A DNA stretch of 32,268 nucleotides from an uncultured Lachnospiraceae bacterium (GCA_947178035.1 CAMWXA010000004.1:1-32268), one strand, 5' to 3'. Shown: positions 1 to 9,388, numbered from the stretch's first letter. Made by a program: numbers and translations. Notes: generated from the letters alone by a model not told the origin.

Positions 1-1889
1 AATGCCCTACAGAAACTAACAATATACGACATGGCGGTCACCTGGCTCGTATTTAATTCACTTAAGTTCAACCATGACAGACCCGCGCTCCGATAAAACA
101 TTCTGCCCATATCGGTGACCTGGCTCGTATCAAGTTCACTTAGGTCCAAACTGGTCAGCGATTTACAGTTGCAGAACATCGCCCTGGCATCCGTCATATT
201 ATCTGTATGAAAACAATTATTAAATTGAATCCGCTCTGCATTATCATAAAAAGCAAACAATGAATTTCCGGACCCCGCCCAAACTCCGCCATGTCCGGCG
301 ATATAAAGATCATATTCCGCCTGGACTTTTCCTGATGGCAGGATCCATGCCATGACCAGACCATTCTGATCCTGTGACACATCCCACGCATCATTCGGCA
401 TATCCTTTAAAGTATCAAGAAATGTAATCGACGCAATCGAGGAACGCTCCAAGCCTGCCTTTCCAAGTACCCATACATCTTCCCCGTCTGTCGCTACTGC
501 CTCATCTATATCCGCTACCTTATCCTCCATCAGCACATTTTCGGAATAATCAACTAATTTAGGCCCATTCCCCTGCCATGCTTCTGTTCCCATTTCTCCA
601 TAGTCACTATTTATCAAGGCATTGTTCCCACTCTCTTCATGTTGGCTGTCTGCCGCAATATCATGTCCCTGATCGTTACTATGCAAATCCAGTACACTTT
701 CCTCCGACTTTCCGAAACTCCCCCTTCCCACAACCATTCCCACGACAACACATAACACCGCACACGCTGCTGCTATCGCAATCATTCCTTTTTTCTTCTT
801 CGCTGACTGTCCAGTGCCATCATAAATAACACCACCCCTGTCATCTGATGCCTGCGCCGCCTCTTCTGCCGTATCCCCGGACTCCTGTGTCAGATTCGCG
901 CTCTCACTATTTTCTGTCGTTACCTGTGCAGGTTTCTTTCCATGCTCCTGTATTTGTGTTGATTCCATTTCCTGTACAAGTGCAGGCTGCCCCCCATCAA
1001 TCGCCTGCTCAAACTCCGACATACCCTGGAACCGATCCTCCGCCCGCACTTCGAGCGCTCTTAATATCGCATCTTCCGCCCTGTCTGGCAGCTGCACGCC
1101 GCGGGCGGACAGGGGCACGAGATTGTCCTCCTCCATGCGCTCTAAGGATTCCGGCGGCAGATATCCGCTGAGTGCCGCGTAAAAGCACGCCGCCACGGAG
1201 TACACATCCGTATACGGTCCCTGCTTTCCGCGCCTGACATACTGTTCCTTGGGTGCGTATCCGGGTTTTAGCACGACGTCAAGGCTCCTGCTGCGGTCGC
1301 CAAGGCTGTATCTCGCCGAGCCGAAATCCAGCAGTTTTACCGTGCCATCGTCGGCTATGACAATGTTGTCCGGTGTGACATCGCGGTGAACTAATCCCTT
1401 GCTGTGAACTGTATCCAGCGCTTCCATCACCGGCTGCATGACTCTCCACACATCCTCCCACGGCAGCTTTCCGCCTTTTTGCCTGATGTATGTCTTGAAA
1501 TCAATGCCCTCTATGTAATCCATGACAAAATACGCTGTCGCGTTTTCCTCAAAATACTGCTGCACGCCCACGATATGCGGGTTTCCCTGAAACTGCGCGA
1601 GCACCTTTGCCTCCTCCAGAAAGCGTTCCATGCCAAAGCGAAAATTTTCGGAACGCTCATCCGTGTAAGTCCTGATATCAAGCGATCCACTGCTGCGCAT
1701 TGCCATTGTCTCTGGAAAGTATTCCTTGACCGCGACCTTCGTCTTTGTCTGGTAATCCTCAGCCAGATACGTAATCCCAAAACCGCCCTGCCCCAGGACA
1801 TCCTTGATCATATATTTTCCCGCAAGGATTGTGTCCATTGGCAGCGCCGCCGGATACTTTTCCCATGTTTTCTGCTGGTCATCACTCAT
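1..1889 (-). CDS. Membrane Ser/Thr protein kinase with DUF285 (BspA-like) repeat ectodomain, 3' end outside the window
   Basis: The reading frame is open from the ATG at 1889 to the left edge, giving 629 residues with no stop. The kinase domain (about 25-300) has a glycine loop GQGGFG, catalytic lysine in VAVK (55), HRDVTPDN (168-175) and DFG (188-190), followed by PGYAPKEQY. A low-complexity linker leads to one transmembrane helix (about 369-389). Beyond it lies a DUF285/BspA-like region (PF03382): an entry segment, then repeats of the LDLSELDTSQVTDM type spaced 26 residues. An N-in topology would put the kinase in the cytoplasm and the repeats outside, as in a receptor kinase. AGAGGAAG before the ATG serves as ribosome site. 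It is the last visible gene of operon 1, 105 nt after a paralogous kinase. The substrate is unknown; the FHA protein upstream in the operon suggests a phosphothreonine reader. The domain calls are firm; the ectodomain length is not visible. Confidence 0.88.
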   Translation of the reverse strand, partial: MSDDQQKTWEKYPAALPMDTILAGKYMIKDVLGQGGFGITYLAEDYQTKTKVAVKEYFPETMAMRSSGSLDIRTYTDERSENFRFGMERFLEEAKVLAQFQGNPHIVGVQQYFEENATAYFVMDYIEGIDFKTYIRQKGGKLPWEDVWRVMQPVMEALDTVHSKGLVHRDVTPDNIVIADDGTVKLLDFGSARYSLGDRSRSLDVVLKPGYAPKEQYVRRGKQGPYTDVYSVAACFYAALSGYLPPESLERMEEDNLVPLSARGVQLPDRAEDAILRALEVRAEDRFQGMSEFEQAIDGGQPALVQEMESTQIQEHGKKPAQVTTENSESANLTQESGDTAEEAAQASDDRGGVIYDGTGQSAKKKKGMIAIAAACAVLCVVVGMVVGRGSFGKSEESVLDLHSNDQGHDIAADSQHEESGNNALINSDYGEMGTEAWQGNGPKLVDYSENVLMEDKVADIDEAVATDGEDVWVLGKAGLERSSIASITFLDTLKDMPNDAWDVSQDQNGLVMAWILPSGKVQAEYDLYIAGHGGVWAGSGNSLFAFYDNAERIQFNNCFHTDNMTDARAMFCNCKSLTSLDLSELDTSQVTDMGRMFYRSAGLSWLNLSELNTSQVTAMSYIVSFCRA

Positions 1890-1994
1890 ATGTTCTTCCT
1901 CTTTTTAGATATACTGATTGATATGTTTTATGACACTACTGCTTTGTCTAACTCTTATTAATTGTCTCATCATTTCTTCTGTATTTTGCGGCTG

Positions 1995-3470
1995 TCAGTT
2001 CATTGGTTTACCATCCTTATATGTTATTTTTTTCGTTCTTCCGTCTGCCCATTTGTATGTTCCATCTCCATTTTTTATTCCATCCTGAAATTTACCCTCA
2101 TACATATCGCCATTCGAATATGTTTCTACCCCATGCCCATTTCTCATTCCATCCTGAAATTCACCCTCATACCAGTCACCGTTAGCATATGTTTCTCTAC
2201 CCTGTCCATTTACAAATTCATTATCCTTAAATTCGCCTTCATACCAGTCACCATTGGCATAAATATATTTTCCCTGACCATTCTCTTTGTCAATACTCCA
2301 CTCCCCATCATAAATATCCCCACCGGCATAGACATATTTTCCCTGACCGCTCTTTCTGCCATATCTCCAACTGCCGCTGTACGCATCTCCATCGGAGTAG
2401 ATGATGGTTCCATATCCATGCATATCGCCATTCTCAAAGTTCCCACTATATACACCAATGTCATACTCACGCATGTGCCAGCCGTTTCTGTATGAATGTA
2501 TGATAGCTGCTATGACATTACAGATACTAAAATGTTTTTTCACCTTATTATTCGGCGCCTGCTGCGGTTTCTGTGCCAGTATTGCCTGCTTAAATTCTGC
2601 CATTGTCTGATATCTGTCCCCGGCACAGACTTCAAGCGCTTTTATGATCGCATCTTCTGCTGTCTGGTCAAGCCTGACTCCGCGCGCCGATAACAACACG
2701 AGATTGTCCTCCTCCATGCGGTCTAAAGATTCCGGCGGCAGATATCCGCTGAGTGCCGCATAAAAGCACGCCGCCACGGAGTACACATCTGTATATGCTC
2801 CCTGCTTTCCGCGTCTGGTATACTGTTCCTTCGGTGCATAACCCGGTTTTAGCACCACATCAAGGCTTCTGCTGCGGTCGCCAAGGCTGTATCTCGCCGA
2901 GCCGAAATCCAACAGTTTTACTGCGCCGTCCTTTGAAATAAAGATATTATCCGGTGTCACGTCACGGTGGACCATGCATTTCTGATGCACGGCGTCGAGT
3001 GCATCCATGACCGGGGACATGATCTTCCACACCTCTTCCCATGGCAGCTTTCCGCCGTTTTGCCTGATGTATGTTTTGAAATCAATACCATCGATGTATT
3101 CCATTACAAAATATGCCGTGCCGTTCTCCTCGAAATATTTCTGCACGCCCACGATATGCGGGTTTCCCTGAAACTGCGCGAGAACTTTTGCTTCTTCAAG
3201 AAAGCTGTTCATACCGAATCTAAAGTTGTCAAGGCGTTCGTCCGTGTAGGTCCTCACTTCAAGCGAAGGCGTGCTGCGCATTGCCATTGTTTCAGGGAAA
3301 AACTCCTTTACTGCGACTTTCGCGTCTGTCCTGTACTCCTCTGCCAGATAAGTGATCCCAAATCCGCCCTGACCTAATACATTTTTTATGATATATTCAC
3401 CTGCAAGGATCGTGTCCATCGGCAGTGCCGCCGGATATTTTTCCCATATATTTTGTACATTTTCACTCAT
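1995..3470 (-). CDS. Ser/Thr protein kinase with C-terminal MORN repeats
   Basis: A 491-residue kinase if begun at the ATG at 3470, which follows AAGGTGG at good spacing and matches the N-terminus of the neighbouring kinase; an in-frame ATG 7 codons upstream (3491) has weaker support. The kinase domain (25-300) carries GQGGFG, Lys55, HRD (168-170) followed by VTPDN, DFG (188-190) and PGYAPKEQY. Residues 340-475 hold about six MORN repeats (pattern YxGxFxxGxxxGxGxxxY). MORN repeats often bind lipids or act as scaffolds. No convincing transmembrane helix is seen, so a cytoplasmic or membrane-associated kinase is likely. By eye most kinase-domain residues are identical to the gene downstream, whose tail is unrelated: a tandem duplication with swapped sensor modules. 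It lies 58 nt after the FHA-GTPase gene, in the same operon. Confidence 0.92.
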   Translation of the reverse strand: MSENVQNIWEKYPAALPMDTILAGEYIIKNVLGQGGFGITYLAEEYRTDAKVAVKEFFPETMAMRSTPSLEVRTYTDERLDNFRFGMNSFLEEAKVLAQFQGNPHIVGVQKYFEENGTAYFVMEYIDGIDFKTYIRQNGGKLPWEEVWKIMSPVMDALDAVHQKCMVHRDVTPDNIFISKDGAVKLLDFGSARYSLGDRSRSLDVVLKPGYAPKEQYTRRGKQGAYTDVYSVAACFYAALSGYLPPESLDRMEEDNLVLLSARGVRLDQTAEDAIIKALEVCAGDRYQTMAEFKQAILAQKPQQAPNNKVKKHFSICNVIAAIIHSYRNGWHMREYDIGVYSGNFENGDMHGYGTIIYSDGDAYSGSWRYGRKSGQGKYVYAGGDIYDGEWSIDKENGQGKYIYANGDWYEGEFKDNEFVNGQGRETYANGDWYEGEFQDGMRNGHGVETYSNGDMYEGKFQDGIKNGDGTYKWADGRTKKITYKDGKPMN

Positions 3471-3528
3471 TTGCCCACCTTCTCTTCTCATGTGTGTTGA
3501 TTCATAGCTTTATTCCTGCCCTGCCGTA

Positions 3529-4902
3529 TCAAAACTGCCTGAATTCATTTTGCGCAAACCCGGTCCTCACCTCATTATGAATATCCCCGAGGTAAAAGCT
3601 CTCTCCCGCTTTTAGATAATAAAGTTTCCCGGGAGTCAGGCGGATGCCATTTTCCAGAAACGTACCATAGGAGGAATCCATATCCGCAAGGATAAACCCA
3701 TCTCTGACATCATCCCAGATCAGTGTGCAGTGAAGCCTGCTTACGCCGGGAGTGCCGTCACCATACAATACGTGGCACTGCTCCGCATCTCTTCCAAAGC
3801 AGATCTGACGCCCGTTCAGCGGGATTTGGATGCCGCCCTGATGTCCCGACAACGGGCAGACTGCCGGAATTTTAGGCGGCGCGTACTTATAATACTGCAG
3901 CTTAAATTCTTCCATAAGCTCCAGTTTATCACCGATCCCGCACGCAGGCATGCTGCCCGCGGTATGCAGGGCATACTCAAAATAATCCAGTAATATTTTT
4001 ATGTCCTTTCTATCCAAGTTTTTATCTGGATTTCTATCCGGGCTTCCTGTTTCCATACCTTGCATCACGCTGTTGATATCTTCTGTCAGGATCTCGAGCC
4101 ACTTCACAAGCGCACCTTTCATATGACTCTCTGCTGCCGCTTCGCATAACATCCGGCGCATCCTGCGGTCACTTGACAATGTATGCAAAAAATCATAGAG
4201 TGCGCCGATATCGGGCGCTGTCGGGGACGCTGATGTAAACAGGGTTTTTCCATATCCCACGATATCGTTTCCGTAGTCTTCCAGCAGATATTTCGCACTC
4301 CTTTGCACATGTGCCAAATCCTCTGCCGTGTTCAACAAATCAATCCTGTTAATGACATACACTACATTTCCACCCAGCATATCCTGCAGTTTTTCCAGCG
4401 TCATTTTCTCATACCATGATCCAAACTTATTGGCATCAAATATAAGAATTGCAAGGTCGCACTGTTCCAAAGCCCGCATCGTTATCTCTGTAAGCTCCGG
4501 TGTATCCTCAAGCCCGGGTGTGTCCCAGATCTCAACTTCACCTGCCTCCCCCAGCAGCTTTGAGTCACACCTGACAGCGATCCTGACCGGCTGGCTGATA
4601 TCCGCATCGATCTCTCCCAGAATCAGTTTGTCTCTTTCTTCAGCAGTAATTTCTACCCTGGTTCCATCTTCCAATACCCTGTAACAGCGCTCACCCCTTT
4701 CGATCTGCGTCACAAGTCTTGTCGCAGTGACAGCCTGAACAGGAAGGTCAAGGCCAAACAACAGATTGATCAATGAAGTCTTACCTGACTTGAATTTCCC
4801 GCATATGGCAATCCTCATGGATCTGCACTGTTGTTTTCCCGACCGGTATGCACTGATCGTCCGTCTGAAATCTTCGTGCTTTTTTATCATGCCCTCCTGC
4901 AT
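3529..4902 (-). CDS. Dynamin-superfamily-like GTPase with C-terminal FHA domain
   Basis: This 457-residue protein has a G domain with P-loop GKFKSGKTS (35-43), G3 DTPG (127-130) and G4 NRID (185-188). A helical middle section (about 245-340) follows, then an FHA domain (about 355-450) with the usual marks: GR (370-371), SRLH (388-391) and the DSSYGTFLENG strand (409-419). FHA domains bind phosphothreonine peptides, so this GTPase can plausibly be recruited by phosphorylated partners; two kinases lie immediately downstream in the operon. No hydrophobic membrane-insertion segment is obvious, unlike the 697-aa GTPase nearby. The chosen ATG is one base after the upstream stop codon, with CAGGGG seven bases ahead; an ATG four codons later has AGGAGGG but too close. 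The combination of small GTPase plus FHA is seen directly; the recruitment model is inference. Confidence 0.9.
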   Translation of the reverse strand: MQEGMIKKHEDFRRTISAYRSGKQQCRSMRIAICGKFKSGKTSLINLLFGLDLPVQAVTATRLVTQIERGERCYRVLEDGTRVEITAEERDKLILGEIDADISQPVRIAVRCDSKLLGEAGEVEIWDTPGLEDTPELTEITMRALEQCDLAILIFDANKFGSWYEKMTLEKLQDMLGGNVVYVINRIDLLNTAEDLAHVQRSAKYLLEDYGNDIVGYGKTLFTSASPTAPDIGALYDFLHTLSSDRRMRRMLCEAAAESHMKGALVKWLEILTEDINSVMQGMETGSPDRNPDKNLDRKDIKILLDYFEYALHTAGSMPACGIGDKLELMEEFKLQYYKYAPPKIPAVCPLSGHQGGIQIPLNGRQICFGRDAEQCHVLYGDGTPGVSRLHCTLIWDDVRDGFILADMDSSYGTFLENGIRLTPGKLYYLKAGESFYLGDIHNEVRTGFAQNEFRQF

Positions 4903-4903
4903 T

Positions 4904-5452
4904 TCAGCGCCCCTGCAGCAGGCTGACTAGCGCCTTTCCGAGCGCGTCTACCTGTGCCCTGTATTTATCTCCTGTCCGATGCCATATCTCCTGTTTTTTG
5001 TTCTGATACAGTTCCCTGACAATCCCCACAGTCATCATGCCAAGCAAAACTGCAGCCAGCAGCATAATCAGCCTGACATCAAGGATCCTGCCCAGAAATG
5101 ACCGGCTCGCAAGAAGATATCCCAGAGATGCACCAGCCAGGCAGACAACACACTCGCCTCCAACATATGGAACCACTGACGGCAGTTCGGGGCTCTCAAT
5201 CTCGGTGAATGTAAAATCAGCCAATTTCTTTTGAAATGCATCAGCCCGCTCTAAATCTTCACGCTGCAGGCGCTTTATAAACTCATACTCCGCAGAAAGA
5301 GAATCCGACCACTTTCCTGTCAACGCATAATAGGACTGCTGCAGTTCGTTGCAGGATATTCCATCCGCTTTCTTCTCCTGCAGGATGATCGCCGAATCGA
5401 TCTGCTTTTTCTGCTGCTCCCACAGTACGTCAAAATCACTTGCCACTCCCAT
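4904..5452 (-). CDS. Small membrane protein with helical N-terminus and two transmembrane segments, function unknown
   Basis: I do not recognise the family of this 182-residue protein. Residues 1-85 are charged and probably helical or coiled coil (many Glu, Lys, Gln). Two hydrophobic stretches follow at about 95-115 and 126-146, then a basic C-terminal helix. A hairpin through the membrane with both ends in the cytoplasm is the simplest topology. The gene sits between two GTPase genes; its stop is separated by one base from the start of the FHA-GTPase, so the two are probably translationally coupled. Bacterial dynamin-like operons often contain small membrane partners, so a membrane anchor or adaptor for the GTPases is a reasonable inference. 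GCGGGGAAATAG precedes the ATG as a usable ribosome site. Confidence 0.75.
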   Translation of the reverse strand: MGVASDFDVLWEQQKKQIDSAIILQEKKADGISCNELQQSYYALTGKWSDSLSAEYEFIKRLQREDLERADAFQKKLADFTFTEIESPELPSVVPYVGGECVVCLAGASLGYLLASRSFLGRILDVRLIMLLAAVLLGMMTVGIVRELYQNKKQEIWHRTGDKYRAQVDALGKALVSLLQGR

Positions 5453-5490
5453 CTATTTCCCCGCTTTCTTTGATCAAATAATAACTATGA

Positions 5491-7584
5491 TTACGCTGTT
5501 GCATCTGTCTTCCTGGTCATTGCGGCAAGTTTGTCAAGACGGCTTTCCTGCAGGGATTTGCCATATACCAGTTGGTACACCTGCGCTACGTTCTGGAACA
5601 GTTTACCGTATATCCCTTCCCTGCGCTGCATCTCCTGTCTGCACGCACTCTCCGAGTGGTTTCTCTGATTCAGGATCTCCTGCATCTCTCTTTTCTTGTC
5701 ATCCAGCATGCCAGATGCAGTGGCACACAATATGTCGCTTTGCCCGCTGAACTGTTCCCTGATCGTACTCTCAACTGTCGGAATCTGCTCCTCAACTTTC
5801 TTCCGGATCTCAGGGAAAATATTTGCAGCGATATTGTCTAAGATCTGGTCCCTGCGCTTTGACGAATTTGCCTGAATCTGAACCGCCTCCACGATCAGTG
5901 CCACGACAACTGCCGTCCCGCCTGTAAACATACTGAGAATGGTCAGGTTGATGATCGCCTGGACAATGTACTTTTTAATGAAATCTCCCCAGCTGAAATT
6001 GCCGCCCGCCGCATTGTCCACGGCAACGCTGAAATCTCCCTGGATCAGACTGAGCGCAAGCTGCAGCTTGTTCGCCCCTCCACCGGAGCCTGCGCTCGCT
6101 TTCACCCCTGTAAACTTTGAAAGGATATTATCCATTTTGACACTGAATTCCTGCGTGCGCGAATCGAGTTCCGCCTCCATATCCTCCAGGTCATCCTTGA
6201 TCAAAATATTGACCGTCTTTCCCCACTGGCTCATCTCATCCTCGATAAAATCATTGACAAATTCCACAAGTGGACGGAGAATCTCTGCGCGCTTTTTTTC
6301 ATTTCTGGTCACAGCGACTTTGACCATTTCAACCATACCAAATTTCTTGTCACACAGCGCCAGGGCCGCAGGCCATGCCGCTGGTATTTCCGTACTCACA
6401 AACTGTCTCAGACTGCTCACTATTTTCGTCGTGACATTGTCGCAGGTTTTCATGATCACTCCGCGCATTCTCTCCAGGTCAGACTCCAGTTGTTTCAGTT
6501 CCTGTTCAGCCCTGTTATAATTTTCATTCAATTCTTTATATGGCACTTTCATGGCGTGCTCCTGAAGTGAATTTTTGCGCCGCACTTCAAGACAGCTGGC
6601 GGCCATGCAGGAGATTATAGGCTGATAGCGCGCTATGATCCGGTCCTCCGATGTCAGAAATTCTTCCAGTGCCTCCTGGAATTCCACCATTCCTGTGTCA
6701 TATGGCACCCTGCCCGCCTTTCTCTCCTGCAGTGCCTTGTAGGCATTGACATAAAATACCCGTTTTTCCATCAGTCTTGCATCAAAATATCCATTATCGT
6801 CCGTAAAGACAGGTTTTAAATGGGCCGATGCCGATTTCCTGACAAGCTCCTGATCCTGTATGGTATTTAACTGGTTAAAGCGGTTGACCAGAAAAAATAC
6901 ATTTCTTGGCACTGTGTCTGCATATTCAAAATGTATTTTGACGTATGCTTTTTCCTTTTCCGAGAACAGTTTTGTAGCATCCAGCAGAAAAATGATCGCA
7001 TTTGCCTTTGGCACAAAATTATCCGTTGTCTTTGTTCTCGCGGAAGCCTCCTCCAGCCCCGGTGAGTCAATAAATTGAACACCGTCTTTGAAGAGTGGGA
7101 GATCGCTCTGCATTTCCACATACTCTATATCTGAAAAGCGATCAAGCTCCCCTGTGTTCTCAATAATCTTTTCATCCTCCTCAGTCAGCTGATACTGCTG
7201 GAAAAACGCCTGCAGTGTCAGGATCTCTGGTTCTTCTTTTCCTGTGCGGTAAATTCTGACATGCTCCTTGTCTACTCCATAACCGACCTGACTGATCACA
7301 GCTGTGGCAGCTGTAGCTTTCGCCGGAAGCATCTCATTTCCAAGAATCGCATTGATCGTAGTGCTCTTTCCATTTTTGAAGGTTCCCATAAACAGGGTAC
7401 GGAACATGCTGTCTCCTAAACGCTGTGATTCATCCCGCATTGCCTTTGATTCTGTTTCCATCCCCTCAATCCCAGCCTCGATACCGTCTACCATGCTGCC
7501 CGTTTTCTTTCCGATGAGTACTGCGCTCTTCTTTGCAAGTCCCTGAATTTTCTTTGCCTTCTCTTGTTCTTCATGAAATCCCAT
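5491..7584 (-). CDS. Dynamin-like GTPase with central-to-C-terminal membrane segment
   Basis: This 697-residue protein fits the size and layout of bacterial dynamin-like proteins. The G domain has P-loop GTFKNGKST (67-75), a switch-I threonine region (around 90-95), G3 DSPG (173-176) and a G4-like NRFN (234-237) in place of NKxD. A long helical stalk follows (about 340-490), then a hydrophobic stretch at about 539-570 rich in Ile, Val and Gly that could act as a membrane paddle, and a second helical arm to the end. Proteins of this type hydrolyse GTP to tubulate, fuse or stabilise membranes; which applies here is unknown. The start is firm: AAGGAGG lies nine bases upstream. It begins 22 nt after the 546-aa gene, which shares the helix-hydrophobic-helix tail, so the pair may work together as tandem bacterial dynamins do. 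Confidence 0.9.
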   Translation of the reverse strand: MGFHEEQEKAKKIQGLAKKSAVLIGKKTGSMVDGIEAGIEGMETESKAMRDESQRLGDSMFRTLFMGTFKNGKSTTINAILGNEMLPAKATAATAVISQVGYGVDKEHVRIYRTGKEEPEILTLQAFFQQYQLTEEDEKIIENTGELDRFSDIEYVEMQSDLPLFKDGVQFIDSPGLEEASARTKTTDNFVPKANAIIFLLDATKLFSEKEKAYVKIHFEYADTVPRNVFFLVNRFNQLNTIQDQELVRKSASAHLKPVFTDDNGYFDARLMEKRVFYVNAYKALQERKAGRVPYDTGMVEFQEALEEFLTSEDRIIARYQPIISCMAASCLEVRRKNSLQEHAMKVPYKELNENYNRAEQELKQLESDLERMRGVIMKTCDNVTTKIVSSLRQFVSTEIPAAWPAALALCDKKFGMVEMVKVAVTRNEKKRAEILRPLVEFVNDFIEDEMSQWGKTVNILIKDDLEDMEAELDSRTQEFSVKMDNILSKFTGVKASAGSGGGANKLQLALSLIQGDFSVAVDNAAGGNFSWGDFIKKYIVQAIINLTILSMFTGGTAVVVALIVEAVQIQANSSKRRDQILDNIAANIFPEIRKKVEEQIPTVESTIREQFSGQSDILCATASGMLDDKKREMQEILNQRNHSESACRQEMQRREGIYGKLFQNVAQVYQLVYGKSLQESRLDKLAAMTRKTDATA

Positions 7585-7606
7585 TGTTTTTCCTCCTTAG
7601 TTTGTA

Positions 7607-9247
7607 TTAATGTACGTTTTGCAGATCTGCAGTTACCTCTGCTGCCTTTGCCAAAAAGCGGTCCCTGTCTTTTGCCTGTTGTCCGCATTGCATTTTCAAG
7701 GAATCCTCCACCTTGACAAACTGCGCATGTGTCCACTGCGTGATCTCGCTCTCCATCTCCTGCAGTTTCGCATTGATTCCTTCTTTCATGCATTTTAAAA
7801 TCTGTCTTTCCTGAAGCGTCGCTTCTTTCATAAGTTCCTTCCTGAACTGCTCCTTTTCCTCCTGCTGGTTCATCTTACTCTTGATTCCTATGGCTGCAAA
7901 TGCCAGTCCGGGCAGCAGTGCACCAGCGACACCTGCAATCGCTCCTGCTGCAATGAAAATTACAGGAAGCGCCTCACTGTCGAGCAGCCCCTTTTCACGC
8001 CGGGTTATACTGCCGGGGATTTGGGGCAAAGCTGCTGTCATTCCAACTGTCGCAAAAGCCCTATCCAGATCATTGTCAATCGTCGGAGCAATGTCCGGGT
8101 TCCCGTTCTGGACAAGCACTCCCGTGACATGTTCCTTCAAATCCTCCCACAACACCTGATTGATAGAATCGGCTTCCGCAGCAGACCACTTTGCAAAATC
8201 AACTTTAAGGTATCTCTCCCACTCTTCCATTAGAAAGGTCATGATACGATCAGCCAGTTCCGACAGATCATTCTCCCCGATAATTCTCTGCTCCAGCTCC
8301 TGCTGCAAAGCGACATCAAATTCTTCCATTTTATGATGCATCTTCTGCTGAAGTTCCCTCAAATGATAAATCCGTATCCTCCGGCAGAAATCCTCCTCTA
8401 CCTTTCCCAGACTCTCGCCCAGCAGCTGCAGCCTGTCAATGATCTCCTGTTGCTCTGCCGCCTGCCTTGAATATGACTCTGCTTCACGGCAAAGCACTTC
8501 TTCCAGCCTGGAAAGCTGCAGCTGCACTCTGCGCTCATCACGCCTCAAGTGCACTGTCTGTGTTTCCCTGCATCCCTCAAAAAGATGCTGACATACCTCA
8601 TCTATCTGATCCGTAATCTGTATGCCATTGGGAAATTGTCTCTCAAATGCATCCACGCTGCTGCCGATATGTACTTTGTCTTCGTCCACCGTGATCAGTT
8701 CCATCTCTCCAATGTAAAAGATATAATCTGTAGAATCATAGTACTTCTCCATTTCCGCCGAAAATCCCCGCTCCAGGGAGCAGAGTAACTTTGTCGCTGA
8801 CAATGCAACACACCATCTGTCAATCCCCCAAAATGCCGTCTTCCACTGTTGTCCTTCCCGATCCTCCTCGATGGATTTTAACAGTACATCAGCCATTTTC
8901 AATGTCTCGCACGGACACTCCACCTTTGTCTCGATCCGCGATTCTTCTATACCATGATCCGTCAGTCCCGACATGTACTCATGCCACAGATCCTCCCCCA
9001 CGGCTTTCCATTCCCCATCTGCCGATCTTATGTAAAATACTGATCTTTCCCCATACGACAAGAAAATATCGTAGGGACGTCCGACGATCCCCTGCAAAAA
9101 AGTATCGATTCCAAATATCTTCCCTGCAAACCGTATCGGAGCCATCATCATTCCAGTTATTCCAATCTGACAGTTGTGATCGTCACCTGTCGCCCCGCAT
9201 TCGAGACCATACTTTTTGAGAAGCTTCTTTTTTTCAATTGTTTCCAT
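7607..9247 (-). CDS. Coiled-coil protein with hydrophobic segment, possible dynamin-like partner lacking a P-loop
   Basis: I do not recognise the 546-residue protein as a named family. The first 230 residues form a mixed, probably globular domain without a Walker A or GTPase motif. Residues 230-420 are strongly helical and Gln/Glu-rich. A hydrophobic, Ala/Gly-rich stretch (about 427-455) is followed by another charged helix to the end. This order resembles the stalk, paddle and second stalk arm of the dynamin-like GTPase encoded 22 nt downstream. It may be its non-catalytic partner, although sequence homology is not evident to me. It is the first gene of operon 1, about 135 nt below the promoter at 9389-9417, with AAAGGAG ahead of the ATG. 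A structure prediction would decide whether the N-terminal domain is a degenerate G domain. Confidence 0.75.
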   Translation of the reverse strand: METIEKKKLLKKYGLECGATGDDHNCQIGITGMMMAPIRFAGKIFGIDTFLQGIVGRPYDIFLSYGERSVFYIRSADGEWKAVGEDLWHEYMSGLTDHGIEESRIETKVECPCETLKMADVLLKSIEEDREGQQWKTAFWGIDRWCVALSATKLLCSLERGFSAEMEKYYDSTDYIFYIGEMELITVDEDKVHIGSSVDAFERQFPNGIQITDQIDEVCQHLFEGCRETQTVHLRRDERRVQLQLSRLEEVLCREAESYSRQAAEQQEIIDRLQLLGESLGKVEEDFCRRIRIYHLRELQQKMHHKMEEFDVALQQELEQRIIGENDLSELADRIMTFLMEEWERYLKVDFAKWSAAEADSINQVLWEDLKEHVTGVLVQNGNPDIAPTIDNDLDRAFATVGMTAALPQIPGSITRREKGLLDSEALPVIFIAAGAIAGVAGALLPGLAFAAIGIKSKMNQQEEKEQFRKELMKEATLQERQILKCMKEGINAKLQEMESEITQWTHAQFVKVEDSLKMQCGQQAKDRDRFLAKAAEVTADLQNVH

Positions 9248-9388
9248 AACATTCTCCTTTCATAATTTTATTCATAATTGCCCTGCCATCTCCACCATAA
9301 CAGAAAGACTATCCAGCTCTTGAAATCTGCTTCCGCAAGAATATTTATTCTCAGCTGTTGATTCCTTGTCTTCCCATTGTTCTATATT

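Noticed and set aside
36-130. Direct repeat of about 15 bases at 78-base spacing near the left edge
   Set aside because: It is explained by the 26-residue DUF285 protein repeat, not a CRISPR or DNA repeat element.
1404-1961. Long plus-strand open frame opposite kinase 1
   Set aside because: It lies antisense to a clear kinase domain, has no ribosome site and no protein-like composition.
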